From Ramlibacter aurantiacus (GTDB taxonomy: Bacteria; Pseudomonadota; Gammaproteobacteria; Burkholderiales; Burkholderiaceae_C), in NCBI RefSeq assembly GCF_016722895.1, contig NZ_JAEQNA010000001.1, forward strand, positions 434,001 to 498,000: a stretch of 64,000 bases of DNA, given 5' to 3'. Below, in pieces: positions 43,020-51,761 of the stretch. How positions within the stretch are numbered: position 1 is the first letter of the stretch; each line of letters opens with the position of its first letter. The position numbers and the translations under genes were made by a program. A model generated the notes under the pieces. It ran no database searches and was not told the DNA's origin. It was given only the letters and a program-made list of their open reading frames with translations.

Positions 43020-43477
43020 ACATCCCAGAGCCCATTCGCCATTTGATCCGCCACCTGGGGCGGCACCTGGGCATTCGCAAGCTGCAACCGGGTCCCGACG
43101 GCGTGGTGGCCGTGCTGGTGGGCGATCAGGTGCGGCTGCACATCCTGCCCAAGCCCATCGAGCGCGAGTTCCTGCTGTTCGCCGTGGTGGGTACGCTGGC
43201 CCCTGAACCGCCGCTCGAGCAGCTGGCTTGCCTGCTGCGGGCCAACCGCTTCTGGCGCGCCACGGGCGGCGCCACGCTCAGCCTGGATGACGAGGACCCG
43301 CCGCGGGTGGTGATGGCGCAGCGCGTCTCGTGGCATCTGGCCGAGGCCGAGTTCATCGACCAGGTGGAGGAGTTCGTCGGCTGGGTCAGCCAATGGCGCA
43401 AGGACCTTCAGAAGGAGGGGTGGAAATCGGCGGATGCCCAGGCGCCCTCGCCCGCGCCCGGGGCGATCTACGGTTGA
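43016..43477 (+). CDS. CesT-type type III secretion chaperone
   Basis: Class I T3S chaperone-like protein of 153 residues. It follows the same plan as 40305-40763: IRHLIRHLGRHLGIRKL, DGVVAVLVGDQVRLHI, FLLFAVVGTLAPEPPLEQL, LLRANRFWRATGGATLSLDD, RVVMAQRVSWHLAEAEF, and a final helix VEEFVGWVSQWRKDL. The two proteins are clearly related and probably arose by duplication together with their promoters. It is coupled to the 71-residue gene upstream, and the only larger client candidate in the window is the 620-residue protein. It converges with the MHYT kinase gene with 13 bases between. Confidence 0.85.
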   Translation: MNIPEPIRHLIRHLGRHLGIRKLQPGPDGVVAVLVGDQVRLHILPKPIEREFLLFAVVGTLAPEPPLEQLACLLRANRFWRATGGATLSLDDEDPPRVVMAQRVSWHLAEAEFIDQVEEFVGWVSQWRKDLQKEGWKSADAQAPSPAPGAIYG

Positions 43478-43490
43478 AAGCGACGCCGCG

Positions 43491-45491
43491 TCAGACCTTG
43501 GAGACCGTCTGGCCCGATTCCGCCGAAGCCGCCGCGCCGCGCACCAATGCGGCCACCTGGCGCACGAAGATCGAGCCCTCGACGGGCTTGGGCAGGAAGC
43601 CATCGAAACCCGCGCGCAGCGCCTGCGCCGCGTCCTCGGCCCGGGTGAAGGCCGTGAGCGCCAGGGCCGGCACCCGCGCCAGGCGCTCATCGGGATGCGC
43701 ACGAAGGCGGCGGATCAACTCATAGCCGTCGACCACTGGCATGCCGATGTCGCTCACCAGCACATCGGGCCGCTCGTACGAGAGCGCGAACAAGGCTTCT
43801 TCGGCCCCGCCGGCCAGGATCACCCGGGCGCCGCAGTCCGAGAGCATCTGCGCCAGCAGGTCGCGCGCGTCGGCCTGGTCGTCGACCACCATCACGCAAT
43901 GACCCTCCAGGTGCACCGGCTCGAACGCGATCGCCTGCGCCGGCGCGTGCGGCGCCAACAGGCTGGGACGACCGGGAGTTTCGTGGCTGGTCAACGGCAG
44001 CCGCACGGTGAAACGGGCGCCCCGCCCGTCGCCGTCGCTCGCCGCCTCGATGGAGCCGCCGTGCAACTCGACCAGCTGCCGCACGATGGCCAGCCCGATG
44101 CCCAGTCCGCCGTAGCGGCGCGCCGTCGATGCCTCGGCCTGCCGGAAGGGCTCGAAGACGTGGGGCAGGAAGTCTGGCGGAATGCCACCACCGGTATCGG
44201 TGACCTCGACTTCCACCCCGTCGCCGCGTCGCCGGAGCGCCAGGCGGACGCGCCCGCCCGTCGGGGTGAACTTGATCGCGTTGGACAGCAGGTTCCACAG
44301 GACCTGCTGCAGCCGGCTCGGGTCACCCCAGATGCGCGGCACGCCGGGCTCGAGGTCGCTGTCCAGCTCGATGTCCTTGGCCACCGCGGCAGGCTGCGCG
44401 GTCTCGAGTGCGGCCTTCATCACCTGCGCCGGATCGACCCAGTGGCACTCCAGCCGCACCTTGCCCGAGACGACGCGGCTCATGTCGAGCAGGTCTTCGA
44501 TCAGCTGGGCCTGCAGGCGCGCGTTGCGTTCGATGGTCTGCAGCCCGCGCTGCACCGAGGCTTCGTCGCGCTTCAGGTGCAGCAGCTGCACCCAGCCGAG
44601 GATGGCATTGAGCGGCGTGCGCAACTCGTGCGACAGCGTGGCCAGGAACTGGTCCTTGGTCGCGCTGGCCCGCTCGGCCTCGGCCCGCGCCGCGCGTTCC
44701 CGCTCGAGCAGCACCTGGCGCTCGGCCGACAGACGCTCGGACATTCGCAGCACCTCGGTGCGCGCCTCCAGCCTGGCGTCGAAGACCGAGGTGATCAGTG
44801 CGATGGCCAGCACCGCCACGGTGGCCACGATGACCCACAGCGCGAGTTCGGTGAGGGTGAAGGTGCTGGAGGCCGCCAGGCACACGCTGCCCAGCGGGAA
44901 GTTGGCGGCCGCCATGCCGGTGTAGTGCATGCCGGCAATCGCCAGGCCCATGAGCAGCGCGGCCTGCAGCCGCCGCTGCCACAACCGGGGACCGCCGCTG
45001 CGAAGCCGCAAGGCGATCCACAGGGCAGCGCCCGCCGCGCCGATGGCGATCACCACCGAGGCGGCCACCTGCGGCAGGTCCCACTGGATGCCCGGCTCCA
45101 TGCGCAAGGCCGCCATGCCCACGTAATGCATGGCGTTGATGCCCAGCCCGATGACGATCGCCGAACCCACCAGCTCACGGGTCCGGACGCGTTCACGGCC
45201 GATCTGCCACAGGGCCAGCGCCGAAGCGCCGATGGGAATCAGCCAGGAGACAAACGTGATGGCGAAGTCATATCCCAGCGCGATCGGCAGTCGAAAGGCC
45301 AGCATGCCGACGAAGTGCATGGACCAGATGCCCGTGCCCATGGCAAAGGCGCCGCCCGCGATCCACCACCGGGCCGCGCGTGCATCTCCCTGGTGCACTC
45401 GACCCGCCAGGCCGAGCGCCGTGTACGAAGCGAACACCGCCACCAGCAGGGAGATCAGGACCAGCGCCGGGTCGTATCGGCCTTCCAGCAT
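43491..45491 (-). CDS. MHYT-domain hybrid sensor histidine kinase
   Basis: Membrane sensor kinase of 666 residues. The N-terminal seven-helix MHYT domain carries three motifs (SMHFVGM, AMHYVGM, GMHYTGM), thought to coordinate copper and sense gases such as O2, CO or NO. A short coiled-coil leads to HisKA (TLSHELRTPLNAILGW, His near residue 287) and HATPase (NLLSNAIKFTPTGG, DTGGGIPPDFL, GGLGIGLAIVRQL). The C-terminal receiver has VMVVDDQADARDLL and LVSDIGMPVVDGYEL with the phospho-Asp. I start at ATG 45491 (MLEGRYDP), the usual start in the family; the frame reaches GTG 45548 through a His/Pro-rich stretch. Confidence 0.9.
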   Translation of the reverse strand: MLEGRYDPALVLISLLVAVFASYTALGLAGRVHQGDARAARWWIAGGAFAMGTGIWSMHFVGMLAFRLPIALGYDFAITFVSWLIPIGASALALWQIGRERVRTRELVGSAIVIGLGINAMHYVGMAALRMEPGIQWDLPQVAASVVIAIGAAGAALWIALRLRSGGPRLWQRRLQAALLMGLAIAGMHYTGMAAANFPLGSVCLAASSTFTLTELALWVIVATVAVLAIALITSVFDARLEARTEVLRMSERLSAERQVLLERERAARAEAERASATKDQFLATLSHELRTPLNAILGWVQLLHLKRDEASVQRGLQTIERNARLQAQLIEDLLDMSRVVSGKVRLECHWVDPAQVMKAALETAQPAAVAKDIELDSDLEPGVPRIWGDPSRLQQVLWNLLSNAIKFTPTGGRVRLALRRRGDGVEVEVTDTGGGIPPDFLPHVFEPFRQAEASTARRYGGLGIGLAIVRQLVELHGGSIEAASDGDGRGARFTVRLPLTSHETPGRPSLLAPHAPAQAIAFEPVHLEGHCVMVVDDQADARDLLAQMLSDCGARVILAGGAEEALFALSYERPDVLVSDIGMPVVDGYELIRRLRAHPDERLARVPALALTAFTRAEDAAQALRAGFDGFLPKPVEGSIFVRQVAALVRGAAASAESGQTVSKV

Positions 45492-45592
45492 GGGAACAGC
45501 GGTGGGTGGAGGTGAGGTGGTGGGAACCCGGTGGTGGTGAGGGCACACCCGAGCTGGCCGGGCGCGATTGTACGGACCACGTCCTCAGCGTT

Positions 45593-46051
45593 TCACCGGA
45601 GATCCGCGGACGCGGCCAGGGCGGCGGACCTGCAGGTCTCCAGCGCCTGCAGCACCGCGGCGACTTCGACCGGCTTGACCAGGTAATCGTCGAAGCCGGC
45701 TGCAACTGCTGCTTCGCGGTTCGCGGAACCGGCCCATCCGGTCACCGCCAGCACGCAGGCACGTGCGCCCGGATCCTCTTGGCGGCGCAGGCGACGGCAG
45801 ACCTCGAAGCCGTCGATGCCCGGCAGGCCGATGTCCAGCAGCACGATATCGGGCCGCAGGCGCCGGGCCATCTCCAGGGCCTCTTCAGCATCGGCCGCGC
45901 CGTGGGTGCGGTGGCCGTAGGTTTCCAGCAGCAGCGCCATCATCTCCACCGCATCGCGGTTGTCATCGACGATCAGGATGGACAGGGGCTCCCGGTCCGG
46001 GCAGGTTGATGCGCTCATCAGCAGGGAGTGGTTGAAGTCAAGGCGGGCCAT
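45593..46051 (-). CDS. Single-domain response regulator
   Basis: CheY-like receiver without an output domain, 152 residues. The acidic pocket SILIVDDNRDAVEMMALLL, phospho-Asp motif DIVLLDIGLPGIDGFEV, the Thr of VLAVTGWAG and the Lys of YLVKPVEVAAV are all in place. ATG 46051 is used; Met at 46018 (MSASTCPD) would remove 11 residues without touching the domain. It lies upstream of the MHYT hybrid kinase, which could phosphorylate it, with about 100 bases between. Confidence 0.87.
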   Translation of the reverse strand: MARLDFNHSLLMSASTCPDREPLSILIVDDNRDAVEMMALLLETYGHRTHGAADAEEALEMARRLRPDIVLLDIGLPGIDGFEVCRRLRRQEDPGARACVLAVTGWAGSANREAAVAAGFDDYLVKPVEVAAVLQALETCRSAALAASADLR

Positions 46052-46150
46052 GGGGGTGGAAGGGCCACCGCTGGCGCGACGCCACACGGACGACCTGCGG
46101 GCACGTCGGGTTTCATGGGGGTGCTGGACAACAGGCCGCCTGGACGGCAC

Positions 46151-46360
46151 TCATGCGGCCGACTCGGCCGCGGGCGTCCGGGTGCTGGCGACCAGGCCCT
46201 CCAGCTCCTGCACAGCCTGGTCCCACAAGGCCCAGGCGGCATCGCCATCGATCTCGGCGGCGTCCGGCACCGGGATATGGACCTCGGGCTCATGGTGTGC
46301 CCGGGGCGGCCCCTCGGCCACCGGCCGGCGAACCGAAGAACGCTTGAAGACATTGAACAT
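46151..46360 (-). CDS. Small hypothetical protein (69 residues)
   Basis: Short protein starting MFNVFKRSSVRRPVAEG and ending in an acidic helical part (DAAEIDGDAAWALWDQAVQE). ATG 46360 has a GGGGGAG site, which supports translation from there rather than from the longer frame to 46408. No membrane segment and no family that I recognise. It precedes the response regulator gene by 100 bases. Confidence 0.55.
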   Translation of the reverse strand: MFNVFKRSSVRRPVAEGPPRAHHEPEVHIPVPDAAEIDGDAAWALWDQAVQELEGLVASTRTPAAESAA

Positions 46361-46557
46361 CAGTCTCCCCCTGGGACAGCAGTTGGAGAGGCATTGTTGG
46401 CCTTCCAAAGATCAGTCAATGTCAGACGAAAACGATTCTGCGGCTGGGCTCAAGCGGATACCGATGGGTTTCCAGGCGTATCCGAGGGCCGCACTGACAG
46501 CGGCCAGCATCGGCGCCGGCCAGCATGGTTCCATGCGACCGACATGGAGGACCACGC

Positions 46558-46653
46558 ATGAAATGGGAACGATGGGCATTGGCCGCGGCGGTCGCCGTCG
46601 TGGTGGGGCTGATCGGCTGGGCCGGCCTGAACGTGCTGCTCGGCTCGGGCTGA
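46558..46653 (+). CDS. 31-residue single-pass membrane protein
   Basis: Very short frame ATG 46558 to TGA 46653: MKWERWALAAAVAVVVGLIG followed by WAGLNVLLGSG. One hydrophobic helix with a positively charged, Trp-bearing start. GGAGG at 46546-46550 is well spaced. Small membrane proteins of this size are easily missed. Function unknown. Confidence 0.55.
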   Translation: MKWERWALAAAVAVVVGLIGWAGLNVLLGSG

Positions 46654-46688
46654 ACGCCTGCACCGGGACGCGGTGCCAGGGGGATGGA

Positions 46689-46765
<77 letters not shown>

Positions 46766-46798
46766 ACTGCCGGCGATTCTAACGGCCGCACGGCACGT

Positions 46799-46829
46799 AA
46801 AAATGCCGGCCTTGCGGGCCGGCATTTTT
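46799..46829 (-). terminator. Strong bidirectional intrinsic terminator
   Basis: Perfect 13-base stem (AAAAATGCCGGCC / GGCCGGCATTTTT) with a five-base loop, GC core and T-tract on both strands. It lies between the end of the glycine-rich secreted protein gene (46851) and the 5' side of tRNA-Pro. It stops minus-strand transcription from the left-reading secreted-protein gene before tRNA-Pro. Confidence 0.9.
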
Positions 46830-46850
46830 CATGGGCGCCGACGGGCCCGG

Positions 46851-47483
46851 TCAGGGCTGCTGCTTGCGCTCCTGCCCCGGAGGCATGCAGCCGTTGTCAC
46901 GCTTGGCCAGGCCCGGAGGGCAATCGGACGGGCCCACGCCGCGGTTGCCCATGGCGCTCGAACCCGAGGTCGAGCCCGAGCCCGAGCCGGTGCCGCTGTC
47001 GCCGCTCACCGACCCGCTGCCAGAGGTCGTGCCGGGCAGATAGATGTTGTTGGTGTTGTGGTTCGTGGCGCTCGAGCCCGAGGTCGAGCCGCTGCCGCTG
47101 ATCGCACCCGACGAGGGCGTATCGCCGGCGGCACCGCCGGTCACGCCCGTGTGGCCGCCGCCGGGGCCCGTGGTGGCGTCCACGCCCGCACCCGCGCCCG
47201 CTCCCGCACCGGCGCTGGGTCCGGCGCCCATCGTCGAGCTGGTTGTGCCCGGCACTCCGATGTTGTTGGTGTTGGCGTTGTTCACGGTCGCGTCCGAGCT
47301 GGATGCGCTGCCGCTGGTGGCCGTGGAACCGGTCGCGGGTCCGGGCACGATGGCCCCGCCCGAGGCGCCCAGCACGCCGCCGGTCGTCGCGCCCGGCGCG
47401 GTCACCGTGCTACCCGAGGTCGCTTGTGCCATCACCCCTCCGGCCAGCACGGACGCCATCAAAAAGCTCAAGAGTTTGCTCAT
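46851..47483 (-). CDS. Secreted Gly/Ser/Thr-rich low-complexity protein
   Basis: Exported protein of 210 residues. Signal peptide: MSKLLSFLMASVLAGGVMAQ. The mature part is almost entirely Gly, Ser, Thr and Ala, with two related elements, NANTNNIGVPGTTS and NHNTNNIYLPGTTSG, separated by about 75 residues. It ends in a short Cys-containing tail (PSDCPPGLAKRDNGCMPPG). ATG 47483 has GGAG six bases upstream; Met at 47495 is the alternative. It looks like a matrix or surface protein; no enzyme fold. Confidence 0.75.
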   Translation of the reverse strand: MSKLLSFLMASVLAGGVMAQATSGSTVTAPGATTGGVLGASGGAIVPGPATGSTATSGSASSSDATVNNANTNNIGVPGTTSSTMGAGPSAGAGAGAGAGVDATTGPGGGHTGVTGGAAGDTPSSGAISGSGSTSGSSATNHNTNNIYLPGTTSGSGSVSGDSGTGSGSGSTSGSSAMGNRGVGPSDCPPGLAKRDNGCMPPGQERKQQP

Positions 47484-47653
47484 CAGGATCTCCATTCAAA
47501 GTGGACCCCGCCACGGGTCTCGCGGCAGGAGTCGACGGGATGCTGCCCAGCCGATGCGAGGGGCCGGGCCGGACGGATGGGCAGATCAGGGTGCGCGACC
47601 GTCCGGCGCGGGCGTAGGACATCCCTCGTGCCGCATCGGCGAATGCCGACGGT

Positions 47654-48592
47654 TCAGACGGATCGAGGCTCTTCGGTGGCCGCTTGCCTGTTGGTGCTGC
47701 GTGTGCGCGGCACCGCACGCTCGAGGTCCCGCAGCGATTGCTTGATGGTGCGCGACGCGGTGTCCACCACCGCATCGGCCCGCGCGTACAAGGCCTCGCG
47801 GCTGGACAGGATGCGCCGGATATCGTCCATCGCCTCGGCCATGGCGGTCTGGGCGCCGGTGCGGTCGCCTTCGAACGGGCGCAGGTCGCCTTGCGCAACC
47901 ACCCGGCTCATGTGCTCTTCGGGGCTGGCCTTGAGCCACACGCAATAGAAGCGGCTTTGCAGCAGGTCGAAGGTTTCGCGTTCGCTCACGATGCTGCCGC
48001 CGGTGGTCATCACCACCCCGTCGGGATGCTCATCGGCGATGCGCAGCAGCGCACGCCGCTCGTAGCGCCGATAGCCGGCCTGTCCGTGCAGCAGCAGGAT
48101 CTCGTTCATGCTGGTGCCGGCCTCGCGTTCGATCTCGCGGTCGAGTTCGACGAAAGGCACTTGGCGCTGGGCGGCCAGCTGCGCGCCCAGCGTGCTCTTG
48201 CCGGCGCCCCGCAAGCCGATCAACGCGATCCGCCGCTCGCGCCCCTTTTCGTCGGCCAGACCGAAGGTGGCCGCCAGCAGCGCATGCGCCTGGTCCAGTT
48301 GCTGGTCGTCCAGCCGCGCCAGCAGGTTCTGCAGGCGCGACAGCGCAGGCCGGGGCGCGTCCTGCAACAGCTCGAGGATGCTGATGTTCAAGGCCCGCGC
48401 CGCCGCTTCCAGCGAGTTGATGGAGACATTGCCCTTGCCGCTTTCCACGTCGGCCAGGAAGCGCTCGGACAACCCCGAGTCGGCCGCCAGCTGGCGCCGG
48501 GTCATGCCGCGCCGAGCCCGCCACGCGCGCACGCGCCCACCCAGCTCGGCCAAGGTGCCGCGGGCATCAACGTCGGAGGTGGGCGGCTGCAT
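47654..48592 (-). CDS. boxR: BoxR: XRE regulator fused to shikimate-kinase-like domain
   Basis: Transcriptional regulator of 312 residues. An N-terminal XRE helix-turn-helix (RGMTRRQLAADSGLSERFLA and ADVESGKGNVSINSLEAAAR, at about 28-70) is joined to a shikimate-kinase-like ligand domain from about 145 (P-loop IGLRGAGKSTLGAQLA, then FVELDREIEREAG and VVMTTGGSIVSE). This fusion is the hallmark of BoxR/BzdR, repressors of benzoyl-CoA catabolism that sense benzoyl-CoA. ATG 48592 is used. It is divergent from benzoate-CoA ligase, as expected. The P-loop is intact although the fold binds an aryl-CoA rather than shikimate in this family. Confidence 0.92.
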   Translation of the reverse strand: MQPPTSDVDARGTLAELGGRVRAWRARRGMTRRQLAADSGLSERFLADVESGKGNVSINSLEAAARALNISILELLQDAPRPALSRLQNLLARLDDQQLDQAHALLAATFGLADEKGRERRIALIGLRGAGKSTLGAQLAAQRQVPFVELDREIEREAGTSMNEILLLHGQAGYRRYERRALLRIADEHPDGVVMTTGGSIVSERETFDLLQSRFYCVWLKASPEEHMSRVVAQGDLRPFEGDRTGAQTAMAEAMDDIRRILSSREALYARADAVVDTASRTIKQSLRDLERAVPRTRSTNRQAATEEPRSV

Positions 48593-48644
48593 CGGAAAGG
48601 CTGTTTTTCTTGTATCGGTGCTTGCGTCGTCCGGGGTGGCTTGC

Positions 48645-48672
48645 AATATACTTCCGGCAAAAATAGCGTCAA
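48645..48672 (-). promoter_or_regulatory. Sigma-70 promoter of boxR with a TGCA-type site beside it
   Basis: On the minus strand TTGACG (48667-48672), 16-base spacer, TATATT (48645-48650), a good housekeeping promoter reading into boxR. At its edge AGCA-N6-TGCA (48672-48685) approaches the TGCA-N6-TGCA operator reported for BzdR/BoxR, with one mismatch. Another TGCA lies at 48642-48645. Binding here would block the promoter, consistent with autorepression, and could affect the divergent ligase gene. Confidence 0.6.
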
Positions 48673-48816
48673 GCAGTTTACTGCATCGCATGACCCGCTG
48701 ACCGCGCCGGAGCGGCGCGTCCCGTGGGCCCTGCTACGCAGCGGCGATGCACTTTATCGCAGCTGCCGGGCCCAACCTGAGGCGCGGGCCACGACAACGA
48801 CTTTGGAGACAACGCC

Positions 48817-50394
48817 TTGAACCTCAGCGAAGCCGACCACCGCAGCTCGCCTCCCCGGGTGAGCATCCCGCGCGAGTACAACGCGGCGCACGACCTGCTG
48901 GAGCGCAACGCGCAGCGCGGCGCCAAGCCGGCCTTCATCGACGCGGCCACCGGCGCGGCGCTCAGCTACGCCGAACTGGCCGAGCAGGCCCACCGCTTCG
49001 CCAACGCCTTGCGTGCGCGCGGCATCGCACCGGAAAGCCGGGCGCTGGTGGCCATGTGGGACACGCCCGAGTGGCCGGTGGTCTTCCTGGGCTGCATCCT
49101 GGCCGGCGTGGTGCCGGTGGCGGTGAACACCTTGCTGACCTCCGCCGACTTCGAGTTCATGCTGCGCGACTCGCGCGCCCAGGCGCTGTTCGTCTCCAAG
49201 CCGCTGCGGCCCGCGTTCGAGGAACCGCTCCAGAAAATGGAATGGTTGCGCCACGTGGCCACGGCCGGCGACGACGGGCCGGACAGCGTGGCCGGCTGGT
49301 GCGCCGCCGCCGATGCCGCGCGCCGCGTGGCGCCGACCTGCTGCGACGAGCCCTGCTTCTGGCTGTACTCGAGCGGGTCCACCGGCACGCCCAAGGGCAC
49401 GGTGCACCTGCACAGCCATCTGGTCCAGACGGCCGAGCTGTACGGGCGCGGCGTGCTGGGCATCCGGGAGGACGACGTCGTCTTCTCGGCGGCCAAGCTG
49501 TTCTTCGCCTATGGCCTGGGCAACGGCCTCACCTTCCCGATGAGCGTGGGCGCCACCACCGTGCTGCTGCCCGGCCGCCCCACCACCACCGACGTGTTCC
49601 GCGTGCTGCGCGAGCAGCGCCCCACCCTCTTCTACGGCGTTCCCACCCTGTACGCCGGCCTGCTGGCCGACCCCGACCGACCGGCCCGCGCCGAGCTGCG
49701 CCTGCGCGTGTGCACCAGCGCCGGCGAAGCCTTGCCGGCCGAGATCGGCAAGCGCTGGTCCGAGGCCTACGGCTGCGAAATCCTCGACGGCATCGGCTCC
49801 ACCGAGATGCTGCACATCTTCCTGTCCAACCGGCCCGGCGCCGTGCGCTACGGCACCACCGGCCAGGCCGTGCCGGGGTACGAGCTGCGCATCGTCGGCG
49901 ACGACGGCCGCGAGTGCGCGGATGGCGAGATCGGCGAGCTGCAGATCAAGGGCCCGAGCGCCGCGCTCATGTACTGGAACAACCGCGAGCGCACCAAGCA
50001 CACCTTCTGCGGCGAATGGACCCGCAGCGGCGACAAGTACACGCGCGACGCCGACGGCTACTACACCTATGGCGGGCGCAGCGACGACATGCTCAAGGTC
50101 GGCGGCATCTATGTCTCGCCCTTCGAGGTCGAGGCTTCGCTGATGACCCACCCGGCCGTGCTGGAAGCCGCGGTGATCGGCGTGGCCGACGACGACCGCC
50201 TGGTCAAGCCCAAGGCTTTCGTGGTGCTCAAGGCCGGCCAAAGCGCCAGCGAGGCGGACCTGCAGGCCCATGTGAAACAGCAGCTCGCGCCCTACAAGTA
50301 CCCGCGCTGGATCGAGTTCGTGGGCGAGTTGCCCAAGACCGCCACCGGCAAGATCCAGCGCTTCCGCCTGCGCGCCGCGCAGGGCGCGGCCTGA
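48817..50394 (+). CDS. bclA: Benzoate-CoA ligase
   Basis: AMP-forming benzoate-CoA ligase, 525 residues, starting the CoA-dependent breakdown of benzoate. The opening REYNAAHDLLERN and the ATP loop LYSSGSTGTPKGTVH (about 187-201) are typical of the clade. So are AAKLFFAYGLGNGLTFPM, YGCEILDGIGSTEMLHIFLSN, SGDKYTRDADGYYTYGGR, MLKVGGIYVSPFEVE and the Lys motif TATGKIQRFRL. The start is TTG 48817 with TTGGAGAC just upstream (GGAG at 48804-48807). This rare start codon may lower expression. It is divergent from boxR and heads the benzoate uptake operon. Confidence 0.93.
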   Translation: MNLSEADHRSSPPRVSIPREYNAAHDLLERNAQRGAKPAFIDAATGAALSYAELAEQAHRFANALRARGIAPESRALVAMWDTPEWPVVFLGCILAGVVPVAVNTLLTSADFEFMLRDSRAQALFVSKPLRPAFEEPLQKMEWLRHVATAGDDGPDSVAGWCAAADAARRVAPTCCDEPCFWLYSSGSTGTPKGTVHLHSHLVQTAELYGRGVLGIREDDVVFSAAKLFFAYGLGNGLTFPMSVGATTVLLPGRPTTTDVFRVLREQRPTLFYGVPTLYAGLLADPDRPARAELRLRVCTSAGEALPAEIGKRWSEAYGCEILDGIGSTEMLHIFLSNRPGAVRYGTTGQAVPGYELRIVGDDGRECADGEIGELQIKGPSAALMYWNNRERTKHTFCGEWTRSGDKYTRDADGYYTYGGRSDDMLKVGGIYVSPFEVEASLMTHPAVLEAAVIGVADDDRLVKPKAFVVLKAGQSASEADLQAHVKQQLAPYKYPRWIEFVGELPKTATGKIQRFRLRAAQGAA

Positions 50395-50506
50395 GGGTTA
50401 GCCATGTGGCCGCGCACGCGCATCCTCGGGTAAAAAACAGCACGCTCGCGGGCACTGCACTTCCAGCCGCCGCCCCCGCCCCGAACCCTCAGAAAAAGGA
50501 GACTCC

Positions 50507-51697
50507 ATGACCACTCGTCGAATCGTCCTCACCCGCGGTGCCGCCCTCGTGGGCGCCGCCTCCACCAGCCTGCTGCTGCCCACGATCGCCCGCTCGCAGT
50601 CCGATCGCATCCGCGTCGGCCTGATGCTGCCCTACACCGGCACCTTCGCGCAGCTGGGGGTGGCCATCGAGAACGGCGTGCGCATGGCCATCGACGAGCG
50701 TGGCGGCAAGCTCGGTGGCCGCACCATCGAGTGGTTCAAGGTCGACGACGAGTCCGAGCCGTCCAAGGGCGTCGAGAACGCGCAGCGCCTCGTGCAGCGC
50801 GACAAGGTCGACGTGCTGATCGGCACCGTGCACTCGGGCGTGCAGATGGGCATCCACCGCGTCGCACGCGACACCGGCGTGCTCAACATCATCCCCAACG
50901 CCGGCGTGCACGCCGCCACCCGCTCCTTGTGCGCGCCCAACGTCTTCCGCACCTCGTTCACCAACAGCCAGCCCACGCTCGCCCTGGGCAAGCCCATGAT
51001 GGACAAGGGCCTGAAGCGCACGGTGTGGATCACCTGGAAATACGCCGCCGGCGAGGAAGCCTTCGAAGGCTTCAAGGAGAGCTACACCAAAGCCGGCGGC
51101 ACCATCGTGCGCGAGCTGGGCCTGCCCTTCCCCAACGTCGAGTTCCAGGCGCTGCTCACCGAGATCGCCTCGCTGCGGCCCGATGCCGTGGCCTGCTTCT
51201 TCGCGGGCGGCGGCGCGGCCAAGTTCATCCGCGACTACGCAGCCGCGGGCCTGAAGGACCGCATCCCCCTGTGGGGCTCGGGCTTCCTCACCGAGGGCGT
51301 GCTCGATGCCGCCGGCCCTGCGGCCGAAGGCATCATGACCACCATGCACTACGCCGACTCGCTGGACACGCCGCGCAACAAGCAGTTCCGCCTGGCTTAC
51401 GCAAAGGCCTTCCGGCTGCAGCCCGACGTGTATGCGGTGCAGGGCTACGACAGTGGACTGCTGCTCTCGCAGGGCATGGAGGCCGTCAAGGGCGACTTCG
51501 GCAACAAGAAGGCGCTGTACGCCGCGATGGAGAAGCAGACCATCGACAGCCCCCGCGGCAAGTGGACGATGAGCCCGTCCCACAACCCCATCCAGGACAT
51601 GTACCTGCGCAGGGTCGAGAACAAGGACAACAAGGTGGTGGGCATCGCCGCCAAGGCGCTGGCCGACTCCGGCGCCGGTTGCCGCATGGCCGGCTGA
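50507..51697 (+). CDS. Liv-type ABC transporter substrate-binding protein (benzoate locus)
   Basis: Periplasmic binding protein of 396 residues, branched-chain amino acid/aromatic acid type. The N-terminus RRIVLTRGAALVGAASTSLL is a signal with an RR pair, cleaved after ARSQ. Mature text IRVGLMLPYTGTFAQLGVAIENG, then VDVLIGTVHSGVQMG and GYDSGLLLSQGMEAV, fits the family. Genomic setting (after benzoate-CoA ligase) indicates benzoate or a related aromatic acid as ligand. AAAAGGAGA precedes ATG 50507. A terminator hairpin follows, so this message should be made in excess over the permease genes. Confidence 0.88.
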   Translation: MTTRRIVLTRGAALVGAASTSLLLPTIARSQSDRIRVGLMLPYTGTFAQLGVAIENGVRMAIDERGGKLGGRTIEWFKVDDESEPSKGVENAQRLVQRDKVDVLIGTVHSGVQMGIHRVARDTGVLNIIPNAGVHAATRSLCAPNVFRTSFTNSQPTLALGKPMMDKGLKRTVWITWKYAAGEEAFEGFKESYTKAGGTIVRELGLPFPNVEFQALLTEIASLRPDAVACFFAGGGAAKFIRDYAAAGLKDRIPLWGSGFLTEGVLDAAGPAAEGIMTTMHYADSLDTPRNKQFRLAYAKAFRLQPDVYAVQGYDSGLLLSQGMEAVKGDFGNKKALYAAMEKQTIDSPRGKWTMSPSHNPIQDMYLRRVENKDNKVVGIAAKALADSGAGCRMAG

Positions 51698-51720
51698 TCC
51701 TGGATCGCCGCATCCGAACA

Positions 51721-51749
51721 AAGCGGCGGATGCCCTCCGCCGCTTTTTT
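51721..51749 (+). terminator. Intrinsic terminator/attenuator between binding protein and permease genes
   Basis: Stem AAGCGGCGGA / TCCGCCGCTT (51721-51745) with loop TGCCC and a run of six T. It lies directly before livH-like start 51762, so part of the transcripts ends here. This arrangement explains high binding protein to permease ratios in Liv systems. Confidence 0.85.
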
Positions 51750-51761
51750 GTGTCCGAACCG

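Noticed and set aside
39594-43477. PIP boxes (TTCGB-N15-TTCGB) for HrpX/HrpB control
   Set aside because: No convincing pair of TTCG half-sites with the right spacing was seen upstream of the effector and chaperone genes; the repeated GGAACC element explains the layout better.
43434-45515. 693-codon plus-strand open frame
   Set aside because: Antisense to the MHYT hybrid kinase, whose domains are unambiguous.
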